Below are positions 44,566 through 54,590 of a DNA stretch of 64,000 bases, one piece after another. A program made the position numbers and the translations under genes. The stretch is from the NCBI RefSeq assembly GCF_027579695.1, contig NC_083589.1:34124835-34188834 (forward strand), read 5' to 3'. Position 1 is the first letter of the stretch. Every line of letters begins with the position of its first letter. The stretch comes from Neoarius graeffei (lineage: Eukaryota; Chordata; Actinopteri; Siluriformes; Ariidae). The notes under the pieces are model-generated. The model searched no databases, was not told where the DNA came from, and worked only from the letters and a program-made list of their open reading frames with translations.

Positions 44566-45110
44566 TTGCCGGCCACTTTATTCGGAACACCCGTCCACCT
44601 GCTGTTTGATCCGGTTCGCTACTCAGCCAAACCCTTGACCGCTGCACAATGCATCAAATCATGCAGATACAAATCAAGAGCTTCAGTTCATGTTCACTTC
44701 AAACATCAGAATGGGGAAAATATACATGTGATCTCAAAGTGTGACTTTCTTTCACTGTGGCATGGGTGTTGGTTTGAGCCAGATGGACTGGTTTGAGTAT
44801 TTCAGAAACTGCTGATCTCCTGGGATTTTCACACACAACAGTCTCTAGAGTTTACCCAGACAGGATGGTGCAAAAAACAAAAAACACTGAGTGAGTGAGC
44901 GACAGTTCTGTGGGTAAAACAAATGCCTTGTTGATAAGTGAGATAAGAGGAAAATGGCCAGACTGGTTCGAGCTGCCAGGAAGGACATACAATAATCACT
45001 CTTTACAACCGTGGTGAGCAGAAAAGCATCTCAGCATGCAACAGCAGAAGACTACATCGGGTTCCAGTCCTGCAGCCAAGAACAGGAATCTTAGAACCAA
45101 CAACAAGTTC
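44566..45110 (+). mobile_element. Tc1-like 5' fragment
   Basis: Starts with ggccactttattcggaacac, a Tc1 end seen widely in fish, then the start of the transposase region (gtggcatgggtgttggt, cttcactc-like phrases) in broken frames. Related to 29565-30010. The 3' half is absent. Confidence 0.75.
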
Positions 45111-45522
45111 TTTTTAAAGTTGCTGATGAATGTTAATGGTTAAATCATTTTAATTTAATTTGTCACATACAGTGGATATAAAAAGTGTACACACCCTGTT
45201 AAAATGATAGGTTTTTCTGATGTAAAAAAAAAGAGACCCTGATAAATAATTTCAAAACTTTTCCCACCTTTAATGTGACCTAGAACCTGTACAATTCAGT
45301 TGAAAAACAAACAAATCTGTTAGGGGGAAAAAACATTAAAAAAAGTACAATAAGCTGGTTGCATAAGTGTGCACACCCTTAAACTAATACTTTGTTGAAG
45401 CACCTTTCGATTTAATTACAGCATTCAGTCTTTTTGGGTTCACGCCTGCCATCAATTAAAATGACTCTGATTAACCCCAAATAAAGTTCAGACATTTACT
45501 CAGTTTTATCCTCCAGCAAAAG

Positions 45523-46523
45523 CCAGGGTTCACAGAGAGCTTATAAAGCATCAAAGGGATCTCATTGTTGAAAGGTATCAGCCAGGAGAAGGGGACAAAA
45601 ACATTTCCATGGCATTAGATATACCATGGAGCACAGTGAAGACAGGCATCAAGAAGTGGAGAAAATATGGAACAACAGTGACATTACTGAGAACTGGACG
45701 TCCTTCCAAAATTGATGAAAAAGACAAGATGAAAACTGGTCAGGGAGGCTGCCGAGAGGCCTACAGCAACACTGAAGGAGCTGCAGGAATTTCTGGCAAA
45801 TACTGGTTGCATACTACATGTGATGACAATCTCCTGTATTCTCCACATGTCTGGACTATGAGGTAGGGTCAAAGAAAAACATCCAGGCCCGGCTAAATTT
45901 TGCAAAACAAATATATCAACTCTCCCAAAAGCATGTGGGAAAATGTGTTATGGTCTGATGAAACCACGGTTGAACTTTTTGGCCGCAATTCCAAAAGGTA
46001 TGTTTGGCACAAAAGCAACACTGCGCATCACCAACAAAACCCCATAACCCCGGTGAAGCATGGTGGTGGCAGCATCATGTTTTGGGGTTGTTTTTCTTCA
46101 GCTGGAACAGGGGCTTTAGTCAAGGTGGAGGGAATTATGAACAGTTCTAAATACCAGTCAATTTTGGCCCAAAACCTTCAGGTGTCTGCTAGAAAGTTGA
46201 AGATAAAGAGGAATTTCATCTTTCAGCACAACAATGACCCGAAGCATGCATCGAAATCAACAAAAGAATGGCTTCACCAGAAGAAAATTAAAGTTTTGGA
46301 ATGGCCCAGCCAGAGCCCAGACCTAAACCCAGTTGAAAATCTGTGGGGTGACCTGAAGAGGGCTGTGGACAAGAGTTCCCCTCGCAATCTGACAGATTTG
46401 GAGCGCTTTTGCAAGGAAGAGTGGGCAAATATTGCCAAGTCTAGATGTGGCAGGCTGATAGACTCTGACCCAAAAAGACTGAATGCTGTAATTAAATCGA
46501 AAGGTGCTTCAACAAAGCATTAG
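45523..46523 (+). pseudogene. Tc1-like transposase, inactivated
   Basis: N-terminal HTH region at 45523-45735 (WSTVKTGIKKWRKYGT, RTGRPSK). A frameshift near 45735 scrambles about 50 codons. The catalytic part is open again at 45900-46523: LWSDETTVELFG, HGGGSIMFWGCF, SPDLNPVENLW. In the second catalytic box the sequence is FQHNNDPKH; Tc1 enzymes have Asp at the first N position, so a key metal ligand is lost. Frameshift and D-to-N change each suffice to kill it. Confidence 0.9.
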
Positions 46524-46529
46524 TTCAAG

Positions 46530-46871
46530 TGGTGTAGTGGTTCGCGTTATCGCCTCACAGCAAGAAGGTCCGGGTTCGAGCCCCGTGGCTGGCGAGGGCC
46601 TTTCTGTGTGGAGTTTGCATGTTGCCCGCGTGGGTTTCCTCCGGGTGCTCCGGTTTCCCCCACAGTCCAAAGACATGCAGGTTAGGTTAACTGGTGACTC
46701 TAAATTGACCATAGGTGTGAATGGTTGTCTGTGTCTATGTGTCAGCCCTGTGATGACCTGGCGACTTGTCCAGGGTGTACCCCGCCTTTCGCCCGTAGTC
46801 AGCTGGGATAGGCTCCAGCCTGCCTGCGACCCTGTAGAACAGGATAAAGTGGCTACAGATAATGAGATGAG
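46530..46871 (+). mobile_element. SINE type A in dead Tc1
   Basis: Starts inside the head (gtggtgtagtggttcgcg) and ends gataatgagatgag. No TSD: the left flank is the transposase 3' end and the right flank is the last 45 bp of the Tc1. About 200 bp of Tc1 seem deleted at the junction. Confidence 0.9.
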
Positions 46872-47044
46872 AAAAACCTATCATTTTAACGGGGTGTGTA
46901 CACTTTTTATATCTGCTGTAGATCACAGAGTTGTGATCAAACAGAGAGGCATGAGATTCGAACACAGCACCAAATGGCCAAGTGATTCGGTGTCACTGAC
47001 TTTGACTCTCATTTCTACTGTACAGACTCCTGCTCCAGATAGTC

Positions 47045-47142
47045 TGTATGCAAACTCCACACAGAAAGGCCCCCATCAGCTGTAGGGTTCGAACCTGAAA
47101 TGTTCTTGCTGTGAGGCGACAGTGCTAACCACTGCAGTGTTG
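47045..47142 (-). mobile_element. SINE head fragment
   Basis: The head with B box (gggttcgaacctg) and ctgtgaggcgacagtgctaa is present; core and tail are absent. Confidence 0.75.
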
Positions 47143-47256
47143 TAAGTATTTGGGTTGTAGTTTTCTCAGAGGAGGATGATGGAGAAAAACATGGCCAATC
47201 TGGATGAAAATAAAAATCACATGGCAGCACCTGTAAAACAGGAAATTACCCCATGT

Positions 47257-48194
47257 GGGTGGCACGGTGGTGTAGTGGTTAGCATTGTCACCTTGCAACA
47301 AGAAGGTTCTGGGTTCGAGCCCAGCGGCTGACAAAGAGGAGTTTGCATGTTCTCCCTGTGTCTTCGTGGGTTTCCTCCCACCGTCCAAAGATATGCAGGC
47401 TAGGTTAATAGGCCATTTGCAGGAATTGGTCACATGCCAATTTTCCCCATAGCAACAAGCCCGTGGTGGGCAAGCTAACTTGACATTCCTTGATGACCAT
47501 AAGAGTTTGACTGGTGATGCAAAGCATTTCTATAATAGCTGTTTTTACCTTTTCTACTGTCTTTTTTGACCTGAATTTTCGTGTGTACTTGGAAAAAGTT
47601 TGTGGTTTTAACTTCTGTCGTAAGTTAAAGCGAATCACCGGCCGTAAAGGAGAGTTTTTTGGACTCAAGTTGGTCGCCGCCGAAAGTGCAGGATCTCATG
47701 GTCAAAAAGCCCGGACAGGGTGCAAACTACAGGAAGGAAATGATAAAGGTAGAAAAGGAGAAATTATAAGGTAAAAACATACCTGAGAAATCTGCCATTT
47801 CGCACGTGAATTTCTTTTGGCGGCGACCAACTTGAGTCCAAAAAACCTCTCTTTTACGGCCAATGATTCGCTTTAACTTACAACAGAAGTTAAAACCACA
47901 AACTTTTTCCAAGTACTCAAGAAAATGCGGGTCAAAAAAGACAGGAGAAAAGGTAAAACCAGCTATCATAGAAATGGATTGCTTCACATTGCCAGTCAAA
48001 CTCTTATGGTCATCAAGGAATGTCAAGTTAGCTTGCCCACCACGGGCTTGTTGCTATGGGGAAAATTGACACATGACCAATTCCTGCAAATGGCCTATTG
48101 GTGGCTCTAAAGTGAGTGTGAAGGGTTATTTGTGTCTCTGTGTGTATTAGTCCTGCGATGAGCTGGGGACTTGTCCAGGGTGTACCCTGCCTCT
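47257..48194 (+). mobile_element. SINE type A, split by a fold-back element
   Basis: Left part 47257-47408 (head and core to taggttaa) and right part 48098-48194 (ggtggctctaaagtgagtg to accctgcctctc). The interruption is 47409-48097. The tail is cut at 48194 by the hAT remnant. Confidence 0.88.
47409..48097. mobile_element. Long fold-back element, ~280-bp arms
   Basis: Ends taggccatttgcaggaattg and the inverse caattcctgcaaatggccta. The arms 47409-47686 and 47814-48097 pair nearly throughout; the loop is about 127 bp. TTAA precedes the left end. The right flank reads TTGG, which would fit a TTAA target followed by a 4-bp loss. No protein is evident. Confidence 0.88.
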
Positions 48195-48589
48195 CAGGGG
48201 CATAGGTCGGATTTTTCAAAGGGGGGATCACACACTGACTGGCAGCCTGGGTACATTATGTAACAAAAAATAATTACCATTGCTAGTTTTAGGTAGCTTA
48301 GAAACTGTCTCTTCCATTATTGCTGTTTCTTCCACGTTTTCTTGATGTTGTGTTCTAGAAACGGCACTAAAACTTGGCTTCGAAGCCACAAAATGCAACT
48401 TTGATGGAAAAAATATATAATAAATTGCTTACCTCTCTTCACATCGAAAGAAGGAGGAAAGTTTTGCTTGTTTTGACATGGCGAATTATTAACACAAGAG
48501 GAAATACTCGTAATTCGCAACTAAAAAGACTGCAGCTACACTGGCAGCTTGAACATGCTTTCTAGTGTGATCGTGTTGCGCTTGCGCAG
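48195..48589 (-). mobile_element. hAT remnant
   Basis: The left edge caggggcataggtcgg has the CAGGGG start usual for hAT. The minus strand carries a first coding exon. The other end was not found; the solo LTR at 48595 may have replaced or separated it. Confidence 0.5.
48433..48479 (-). pseudogene. hAT-like transposase first exon remnant
   Basis: Reads MSKQAKLSSFFRCEE then a GTAAGC splice donor at 48432. Short N-termini of the type MSK..KL.SFF open many fish hAT-type transposases and related zinc-finger MYM-like proteins (recollection). Only this exon is present. Confidence 0.45.
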
Positions 48590-48594
48590 AACTG

Positions 48595-49040
48595 TGTCAG
48601 TCCTGCGCGCCTTGGCTTGTGCACCTGAAGGCGCGCCTCCTGCCCGCGTGCTTAACGAGCTCCAGCACGCGTGCCGTTAACAAAGAACACCTGTCTTTAA
48701 TCAATGAACTATGTTTGGGTTATTTAAGGACCGCACCCATGCAAGGACAATGCGAAGTATTATGCCGCATCTAGTGTGCCTTGCAAAGCCTTGTTTCCTG
48801 TCCCTGTTCTTGTTGAACCCTCCTGGTTTTTCGACTCCTGTTTCTCGTCCCTTGATCTTGTATAGTTTTGCCTCTGATATTCTGTCCGCGCCTCGATTGA
48901 CCTCCTGCCTGTTTCCTCGAATACGACTCTGCCTGCTGTTTGCCTGTTGTGTGCGTTTCACGCACTTTATGCTCATATCGCACTGTGTATTTTTTAACAT
49001 ATCTGCACTTACAGCCGCCTCTCCCGCACACACACTGACA
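48595..49040 (+). mobile_element. Solo LTR (446 bp)
   Basis: Begins tgtcagtcc and ends actgaca, a TG...CA LTR with short terminal inverted repeats. The 5-bp TSD aactg is exact at 48590-48594 and 49041-49045. A TATA-like tatttaag lies at 48720. The T/C-rich downstream part resembles Ty3/gypsy LTRs of fish (inference). No internal region or second LTR, so it arose by LTR-LTR recombination. Open frames across it are spurious. Confidence 0.87.
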
Positions 49041-49116
49041 AACTGGGTTTTCGCGCCCAAACCACAGGAAGTCCATACAAGGTTATAGAAACCCTAATGA
49101 GGCTGAGGTGACAATC

Positions 49117-49470
49117 CATCCATCCATTATCTCTAGCTGCTTATCCTGTCCTAAAGGGTCGCAAGCAAGCTGGAGCCTATCCCAGCTGACTATGGGTGAC
49201 AGGCGGGGTACACCCTGGATAAGCCGCCAGGTCATCGCAGGGCTGACACATAGACACATTCACACTTACGGTCAATTTAGAGTCACCAGTTAACCTAACC
49301 TGCATGTCTTTGGACTGTGGGGGAAACCGGAGCACCCGGAGGAAACCCACGCGGGCACGGGGAGAACATGCAAACTCCGCACAGAAAGGCCCTTGCCGGC
49401 CACGGGGCTCGAACCCAGAACCTTCTTGCTGTGAGGCGACAGTGCTAACCACTACACCACTGTGCCGCCC
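49117..49470 (-). mobile_element. SINE type A, full length
   Basis: The 10-bp TSD ggtgacaatc is exact at 49107-49116 and 49471-49480. A small deletion lies in the tail. Confidence 0.94.
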
Positions 49471-49514
49471 GGTGACAATCTAGTTAAAAAAAAAAATGTT
49501 AGAAAAATTACACT

Positions 49515-49894
49515 GGGCAGCATGGTGGTGTAGTGGTTAGCACAGTCACCTCACAGCAAGAAGGTTCTGGGTTTGAACCCAGTGGCCGGCGAGGGCCTTT
49601 CTGTGTGGAGTTTGCATGTTCTCCCTGTGTCTGCGTGGGTTTGCTCCGGTTTCCCCCTCAGTCCAAAGACATGCAGTTAGGTTAATGTGGGGCGGCCATG
49701 GGCTGAGGTGCCCTTGAGCAAGGTACCTAACCCCTGACTGTTCCCCGGGTGCTGTAGTGTGGCTGTCCACTGCTCTGTGTGTGTGTGTGTGTGTGTGTGT
49801 TTGTGTGTTCACTGCTTCTGATGGGTTAAATGCAGAGGATGAATTGCACTGTGCTTGAAGTGTGCATGTGACAAATAAAGGTTTCTTATTTTTT
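49515..49894 (+). mobile_element. SINE type B, full length
   Basis: Has the same tRNA-like head and core as type A up to catgcagttaggttaa, then a different tail: gaggtgcccttgagcaagg, a TG run (49776-49800), atgggttaaatgcagagga and gacaaataaaggtttctt. This copy defines the type B tail found inverted or truncated at 33935-36072, 54720-54774 and 58440-58965. Confidence 0.88.
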
Positions 49895-50640
49895 TCGCGG
49901 TCCAAATCCTGCGCTCTGATTGGCTGGCGAGCAGGTCCGTATCCTATGGTACGGACCCCGGTTACAGATCTCTGGCGACTCACTCATTCACAACAACAAC
50001 AACAACAACAACAAACACAGTAGCATTTTTTGTCAACATTTATCTTTTTTTTAAATAAGATTTATTTAAAAGATTATCAACAATTTATAAGATTTTTGCC
50101 AGCATTTCTCAGTATAATAGCATTAATTTTACAGCATGGATAGCGATAACGGCAGTGTTCACAGCGAAAGCGAGTTTTACTACCCTGAGGAAGAAGAAAT
50201 AAAATAAAACATTTCAGGAGAAAGCTACAAACCACTAACTGTTGCTGACGCCGAGCAAAAACATGGCTGAATCCTGAATGACTCAGTTTTGTATAAATAG
50301 GGGACTACATGGGCGGCAAAATGTAGTTTTTTCCTGCCATGGAAGTGCACTTGTATACCGAGGAGGAAGCCATTTGCATTACAGCCGTGAATGAGGATTC
50401 AAAATGGCGGCTCGGCTCGGTTTTCCCTTTCGGGCGCTCTCGTTTTCTGTTAGAATTTGGTAAAGAAAAAATAAATATATTATTTACCAGCTTAAGGTCG
50501 GTCCGTGTGGCGAAATACCGTGACCTCGGCCTTGAATACTGACCTCGTCCCAGAGGGCCTCGCTCAGTACTTTGAAGACCTCGGTCACGGTATTTCACGA
50601 TACAGACCTCTCAGCTGGGAAATAACATATATATTTTTTT
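49895..50640 (+). mobile_element. Hairpin-ended element, copy 1 (tandem with copy 2)
   Basis: Opens tcgcggtccaaatcctgcgc with an inverted CCAAT box (ctgattgg) and a short gtccgtat...ggtacggac hairpin. A small acidic ORF starts at 50136 but has a stop after EEEEIK. It then has tataaataggggac (about 50292), a second frame starting MEVHLYTEEEA at 50340, and a ~110-bp terminal hairpin (50497-50609). Ends aataacatatatat plus a T run. Confidence 0.7.
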
Positions 50641-51346
50641 TTCACGGTCCAAATCCCGCGCTCTGATTGGCTGGCGAGCGGGTCCATATCCTACGATACG
50701 GACCCCGGTTAGGGACCTCTGGCGACTCGCTCGTTCACAACAACAACAAACAGTAGCAATTTTTGTCAACATTTTATCTTTTTTTATAAGATTTATTTAT
50801 AAGATTATCAAAAATCTTAGTAATTTTTGCCAGCATTTCTCAGGAGAATAGCATTAATTTTACAGCATGGATAGCGATAACGACAGTGTTCACAGCGAAA
50901 GCGAGTTTTACTACCCTGAGGAAGAAGAAATAAAAGAAAACATTTCAGGAGAAAGCTAAAAACCTCTAATTTGCTAACGCCGAGCAAAAACATGGCTGAA
51001 TCCTGAATGACTCTTATTGGTATAAATAAGGGACTACATAGGCGGCAAAATGTAGTTTTTTTCCTGCCATGGAAGTGCACTTGTATACCGAGGAGGAAGC
51101 CATTTGCATTACAGCCGTGAATGAGGATTCAAAATGGCGGCTCGGCTCGGTTTTCCCTTTCGGGCGCTCTCGTTTTCTGTTAGAATTTGGTAAAGAAAAA
51201 AATAAATATATTATTTACCAGCTTAGGTGAAATACCGTGACCTCAGCCTTGAATACTGACCTCGGCCCAGAGGCCTCGCTCAGTACTTTCAAGACCTCGG
51301 TCACGGTATTTCACCATACGGACCTCCCAGCTGGGAAATAACATAT
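50641..51346 (+). mobile_element. Hairpin-ended element, copy 2 (tandem)
   Basis: Starts immediately after copy 1 (ttcacggtccaaatcccgcg) and has the same order of parts, with the terminal hairpin at about 51223-51334; its left arm lacks about 12 bp. Ends gggaaataacatat. Confidence 0.7.
50877..50969 (+). CDS. Small acidic ORF in hairpin-ended element
   Basis: A 30-codon frame, MDSDNDSVHSESEFYYPEEE continuing EIKENISGES, then stop. The same peptide is preserved in copy 3 (62370-62462) and, with an early stop, in copy 1 (from 50136). It could be the N-terminus of a longer transposon protein cut short. After the stop, in-frame sequence continues with recognisable but broken peptide (AEQKHG). No family is recognised and expression is unproven. 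Confidence 0.35.
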
Positions 51347-51416
51347 TTCTTCGAATATTCTTATGCAGCTATTGAACAAATGTGTGGTCTGACAATGGGG
51401 GTTTCACGAGCACACG

Positions 51417-51502
51417 CCCCTGCCCGTCGCCCATGGTCAGCTGGGATAGGCTCCAGCTTGCCGCCTGCGACTCCGCACGGGATAAGCGGTTACGGATAAA
51501 AC
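51417..51502 (+). mobile_element. SINE type A tail fragment
   Basis: cagctgggataggctccagc and gggataagcggttacggata are tail A, followed by an AAAC-rich tract. Confidence 0.8.
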
Positions 51503-51548
51503 AAACAAACCCAAACAAACAAACAAACAAACAAACAAACAAACAAAC
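51503..51548. repeat. (AAAC)n microsatellite
   Basis: About 11 AAAC/CAAA units. Confidence 0.95.
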
Positions 51549-51556
51549 CCCTATTG

Positions 51557-52759
51557 CCCCTTTTCCACCAAAGCAGTTCCAGGGCTGGTTCAGGGCCAGT
51601 GCTTAGTTTGGAACCGGGTTTTCTGTTTCCACTGACAAAGAACTGGCTCTGGGGCCAGAAAAAACGGTTCCAGGCTAGCACCAACTCTCTGCTGGGCCAG
51701 AGGAAAGAACCGCTTACGTCAGCGGGGGGGGGGGGGGGGGGGGGGGGTGTGCAGAGTTGTTAAGACCAACAACAATAACAAGACCGCGAAAGATCGCCAT
51801 TTTTAAAGTGCCATTCCACCATTGGATGTATTCTTTGGCATAAAATACAATATATTTTGACAACATATATAAATGGTATCACTAGATAGAGAAATCTTTT
51901 AGCTTCAAAATGATATATCAAACATAATTTTTTGACAATGACAAGTATATTAATTTTGCGACCAAAGTCACCTACCCTTTTAATTTCCGCGCGTGATGTC
52001 ATCGGCAGGTTCCCCTTCTTGTGTACCACGTGATGTGTGACGTGGCACATATTATCAGCAATGGCAGATAGAACACGATAAAAATAATACCAATAAATCT
52101 AGCTAATACCAATAAATCTATCTAACTGAAAGATTAACTCAAAATTTTGCGCAATTTTTTTGGCCCCCATATACGAGGAGAAATGACTCTCTCACTTTGG
52201 GGGTTTCCTGGTCTAAAAATAGACCGACACGTGGTACACAAGAAGGGGAACCTGCCGATGACATCACGTTTCACTACCGCGCGGGAATTAAAAGGGTAGG
52301 TGACTTTGGTCGCAAAATTAATATACTTGTCGTTGTCAAAAAATTATGTTTGATATATCATTTTGAAGCTAAAAGATTTCTCTGTCTAGTCATGTTGTCA
52401 TAAAATATATTGTATTTTATGCCAAAGAATACATCCAATGGTGGAATGGCACTTTAAGTGACGAGAAGCAGCAGCTGTACAAACGCGAAGTCATGCATTA
52501 TTATTATTATTATTATTATTATTGTTGTTGTTGCTGCTGCTTCTTCCGTGTTGTTTTTGCTTCGATATTCGCGCCAAGGTTTATGCAAACGTAGTGACGT
52601 AACTGACGTATACAGCGACGTAATGATGTGGCTCTGCTTAGCACCGTGAGCTATGGAAAAGCAAACTGGTTCTCAGCTGGCTCGCAAGCTGAATGAGTTG
52701 TGAACCAGCACCAGCACCGGCCCCGAACCAGCCCTGGAACTGATTTGGTGGAAAAGGGG
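51557..52759. mobile_element. TIR element (ccccttttccacc ends), copy 2
   Basis: Same ends and interior as 29039-29548, but enlarged by a run of 24 G at 51724-51747 and a nested TTAA element at 51807-52453. Confidence 0.85.
51807..52453. mobile_element. TTAA-target fold-back MITE (647 bp)
   Basis: Ends agtgccattccaccattgg and its inverse, flanked by TTAA (51803-51806 and 52454-52457). Copy 1 of the host element has a single TTAA there (atttttaagcgacg). The arms pair for about 225 bp each. AG...CT ends with TTAA fit Kolobok-type MITEs. Confidence 0.88.
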
Positions 52760-52774
52760 TAACAGAGACTATGA

Positions 52775-53443
52775 GGCCAAGTTTACATTAGACTGTATCT
52801 GTCTCGTTTTCTTCGCGGATGCACTGTCCGTTTACATTAAAACGCCTGGAAACGCCGGGAAACGGGAATCCGCCAGCGTCCACGTATTCAATCCAGATCG
52901 TGTCTGGTCCGGTGCTGTGTAAACATTCAGAATACGCGGATACGCTGTGCTGAGCTCTAGCTGGCGTCTCATTGGACAACGTCACTGTGACATCCACCTT
53001 CCTGATTCGCTGGCGTTGGTCATGTGACGCGACTGCTGGAAAACGGCGCGGACTTCCGCCTTGTATCACCTTTCATTAAAGAGTATAAAAGTATGAAAAT
53101 ACTGCAAATACTGATGCAAATACTGCCCATTGTGTAGTTATGATTGTCTTTAGGCTTGCCATCCTTCCACTTGCAAGTGGTAAGTGATATGCGCTGAGAT
53201 CACACACACAGCGGCTCAGTCCCGAATCACTGCTCGTGCGCTTCACTCGCGCGCTCTGTGAGCTGCGCAGGGCCGGAGTGCGCACCCTCCAGAGGGCACT
53301 CGCTGTTCAGGGCGGAGTGATTTGGAGCGCAGGATGCCTGCGGAGCCGAGCGTATCCGTGTATTGGTGTTGCTGTGTGCTCGCTAATCGTTTTAAAAACG
53401 TTAATCTGATGATCCGCTGATACGGTCTAATGTAAACCCCACC
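52775..53443. mobile_element. PIF/Harbinger-like MITE (669 bp)
   Basis: The ends share gtttacattagac and gtctaatgtaaac in inverted orientation. Flanks are TGA and TAA, a possible decayed TWA target. Subterminal acgcctggaaacgccg phrases recur. Confidence 0.65.
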
Positions 53444-54130
53444 TAAGCCTGTCCTAGTGGTAGTCCTGATGAATGGAGAGGTGGGCGTGGCGCTCAGATC
53501 TCCACCTGGTTTGGCGCTTGGCTGAGTTTTGGCCCTTAGGGCTTTCCATATTGACTTTCCCAACTCTGCACTCCAGCGGGTAAGGAGCGCTGGGTTTCCT
53601 GCTCCAGGGCGCGATGGGCATTTCCTTCAGCTGCGGGGAAATGAATCGAATAGACGAGACCGGAAATGCACCCAGGTAAAGCAGTTTATTTCCTGATTGG
53701 GATTAAATACAACTCGTGTGTCTACAAATCGGCAGGCTAATGGCGGCGCTTAAGTTAAAGCAGTGCGCTAGCAGCGCTCTCTACAGCCGAATAAACTCTC
53801 ACAGAGGGGATTCTTTCCTCCTGCGCTCGCAGCAGGACATGGCTGGATAATGGACTTGTTGTTTGCTTGTAATTTAAGTACATTCGGCTTCACACTTTCT
53901 TCTTTGGTGCGTTTCATTAAGGCCTAGCCAACAATTATTAGCCACAGACTCAGGACAGCGGCAGAGTCCGGAAACTGACAGGCGGGTCGTAAACAGAAAT
54001 GCTGCTTCGCTATTGGTTAGAGATCACCGATCCCGGTCTCTGATTGGCTCGAGCGGTCTGTCACTCACAAGGTCTGAGCAGGTCGGATGATTTATCAGGA
54101 CAGAAAGGAATCGGAGAAGAACGATTGTGA
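53444..54130. promoter_or_regulatory. CpG-rich region with CCAAT boxes
   Basis: Few repeats and many CpG compared with its surroundings. Two inverted CCAAT boxes at about 54014 (ctattggtta) and 54042 (ctgattggct). It may be a host promoter/first-exon region or the remains of an older element; transcription direction is unknown. Confidence 0.3.
53614..53675 (+). CDS. Candidate first coding exon (hypothetical)
   Basis: An ATG in good context (gcgATGG) opens MGISFSCGEMNRIDETGNAP, then a consensus donor CAG|GTAAAG at 53676. The start MGxxxS...C resembles an N-myristoylation plus palmitoylation signal. It lies in CpG-rich, repeat-poor DNA. No downstream exon was found and no family is recognised, so this could be chance. 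Confidence 0.2.
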
Positions 54131-54590
54131 AAGTTTTAGTCTGGGCTTTGTGAATAAAATATATTTTACTTTTTTTTTGTTTATTTATCCTCCAGTCTTG
54201 TAGTGTAAACTCTTTTTCCTTGCTTTGAGTAGGTTTGTTTGAGTCTAGCTCATTCAGTAGTGTTTTTTTTTTTTTTTGTAGGGCACTTACTAGGAAAGAT
54301 TTCCATCAACCTGGTTTTGGGTTTAAAAAAAAAAATCCAAAGATTAAGTTTTCAAACCTCATTTCAGATGATAAAATTCAGGCTGGAATGTGAAAGACTT
54401 TTTTTTTAATATTTCAGGGAAATACTGGACCTTGACTTCATAAACTGCTCCTTTCTCCGAAGGGCACTGTTTTGCTTGGCAGTGCAGTAGACCTCTGACT
54501 GAGTAAACACTAATGCGCCTTTACACAGTAGCTCACTTTACTCCTGTGTGCGCTGTTGCTGCTCCACTTGGCACTGTGCTCGTGTTCCTT
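54131..54590. other. Unassigned T-rich sequence
   Basis: No gene or repeat recognised. Confidence 0.4.

Larger units (their letters stand above)
45170..46918 (+). mobile_element. Tc1-like transposon, dead, with a SINE
   Basis: Ends cagtggatataaaaagtgta and the inverted tacactttttatatctgctg, with TA on both sides (45168-45169 and 46919-46920). A SINE occupies 46530-46871 and most of the right terminal repeat is lost next to it. Confidence 0.92.

Noticed and set aside
48711..49088. 125-aa plus and 119-aa minus frames
   Set aside because: Both lie within a solo LTR defined by a 5-bp TSD; no protein family fits.
13065..49452. Repeated open frames of 75-150 aa (for example peptides with MGFLRVLRFPPQSKDMQVRL)
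   Set aside because: They are translations of the type A SINE in various frames, repeated wherever the SINE occurs.
52197..52403. 68-aa plus and 96-aa minus frames sharing peptide text
   Set aside because: They are translations of the two arms of the TTAA fold-back, not a gene.
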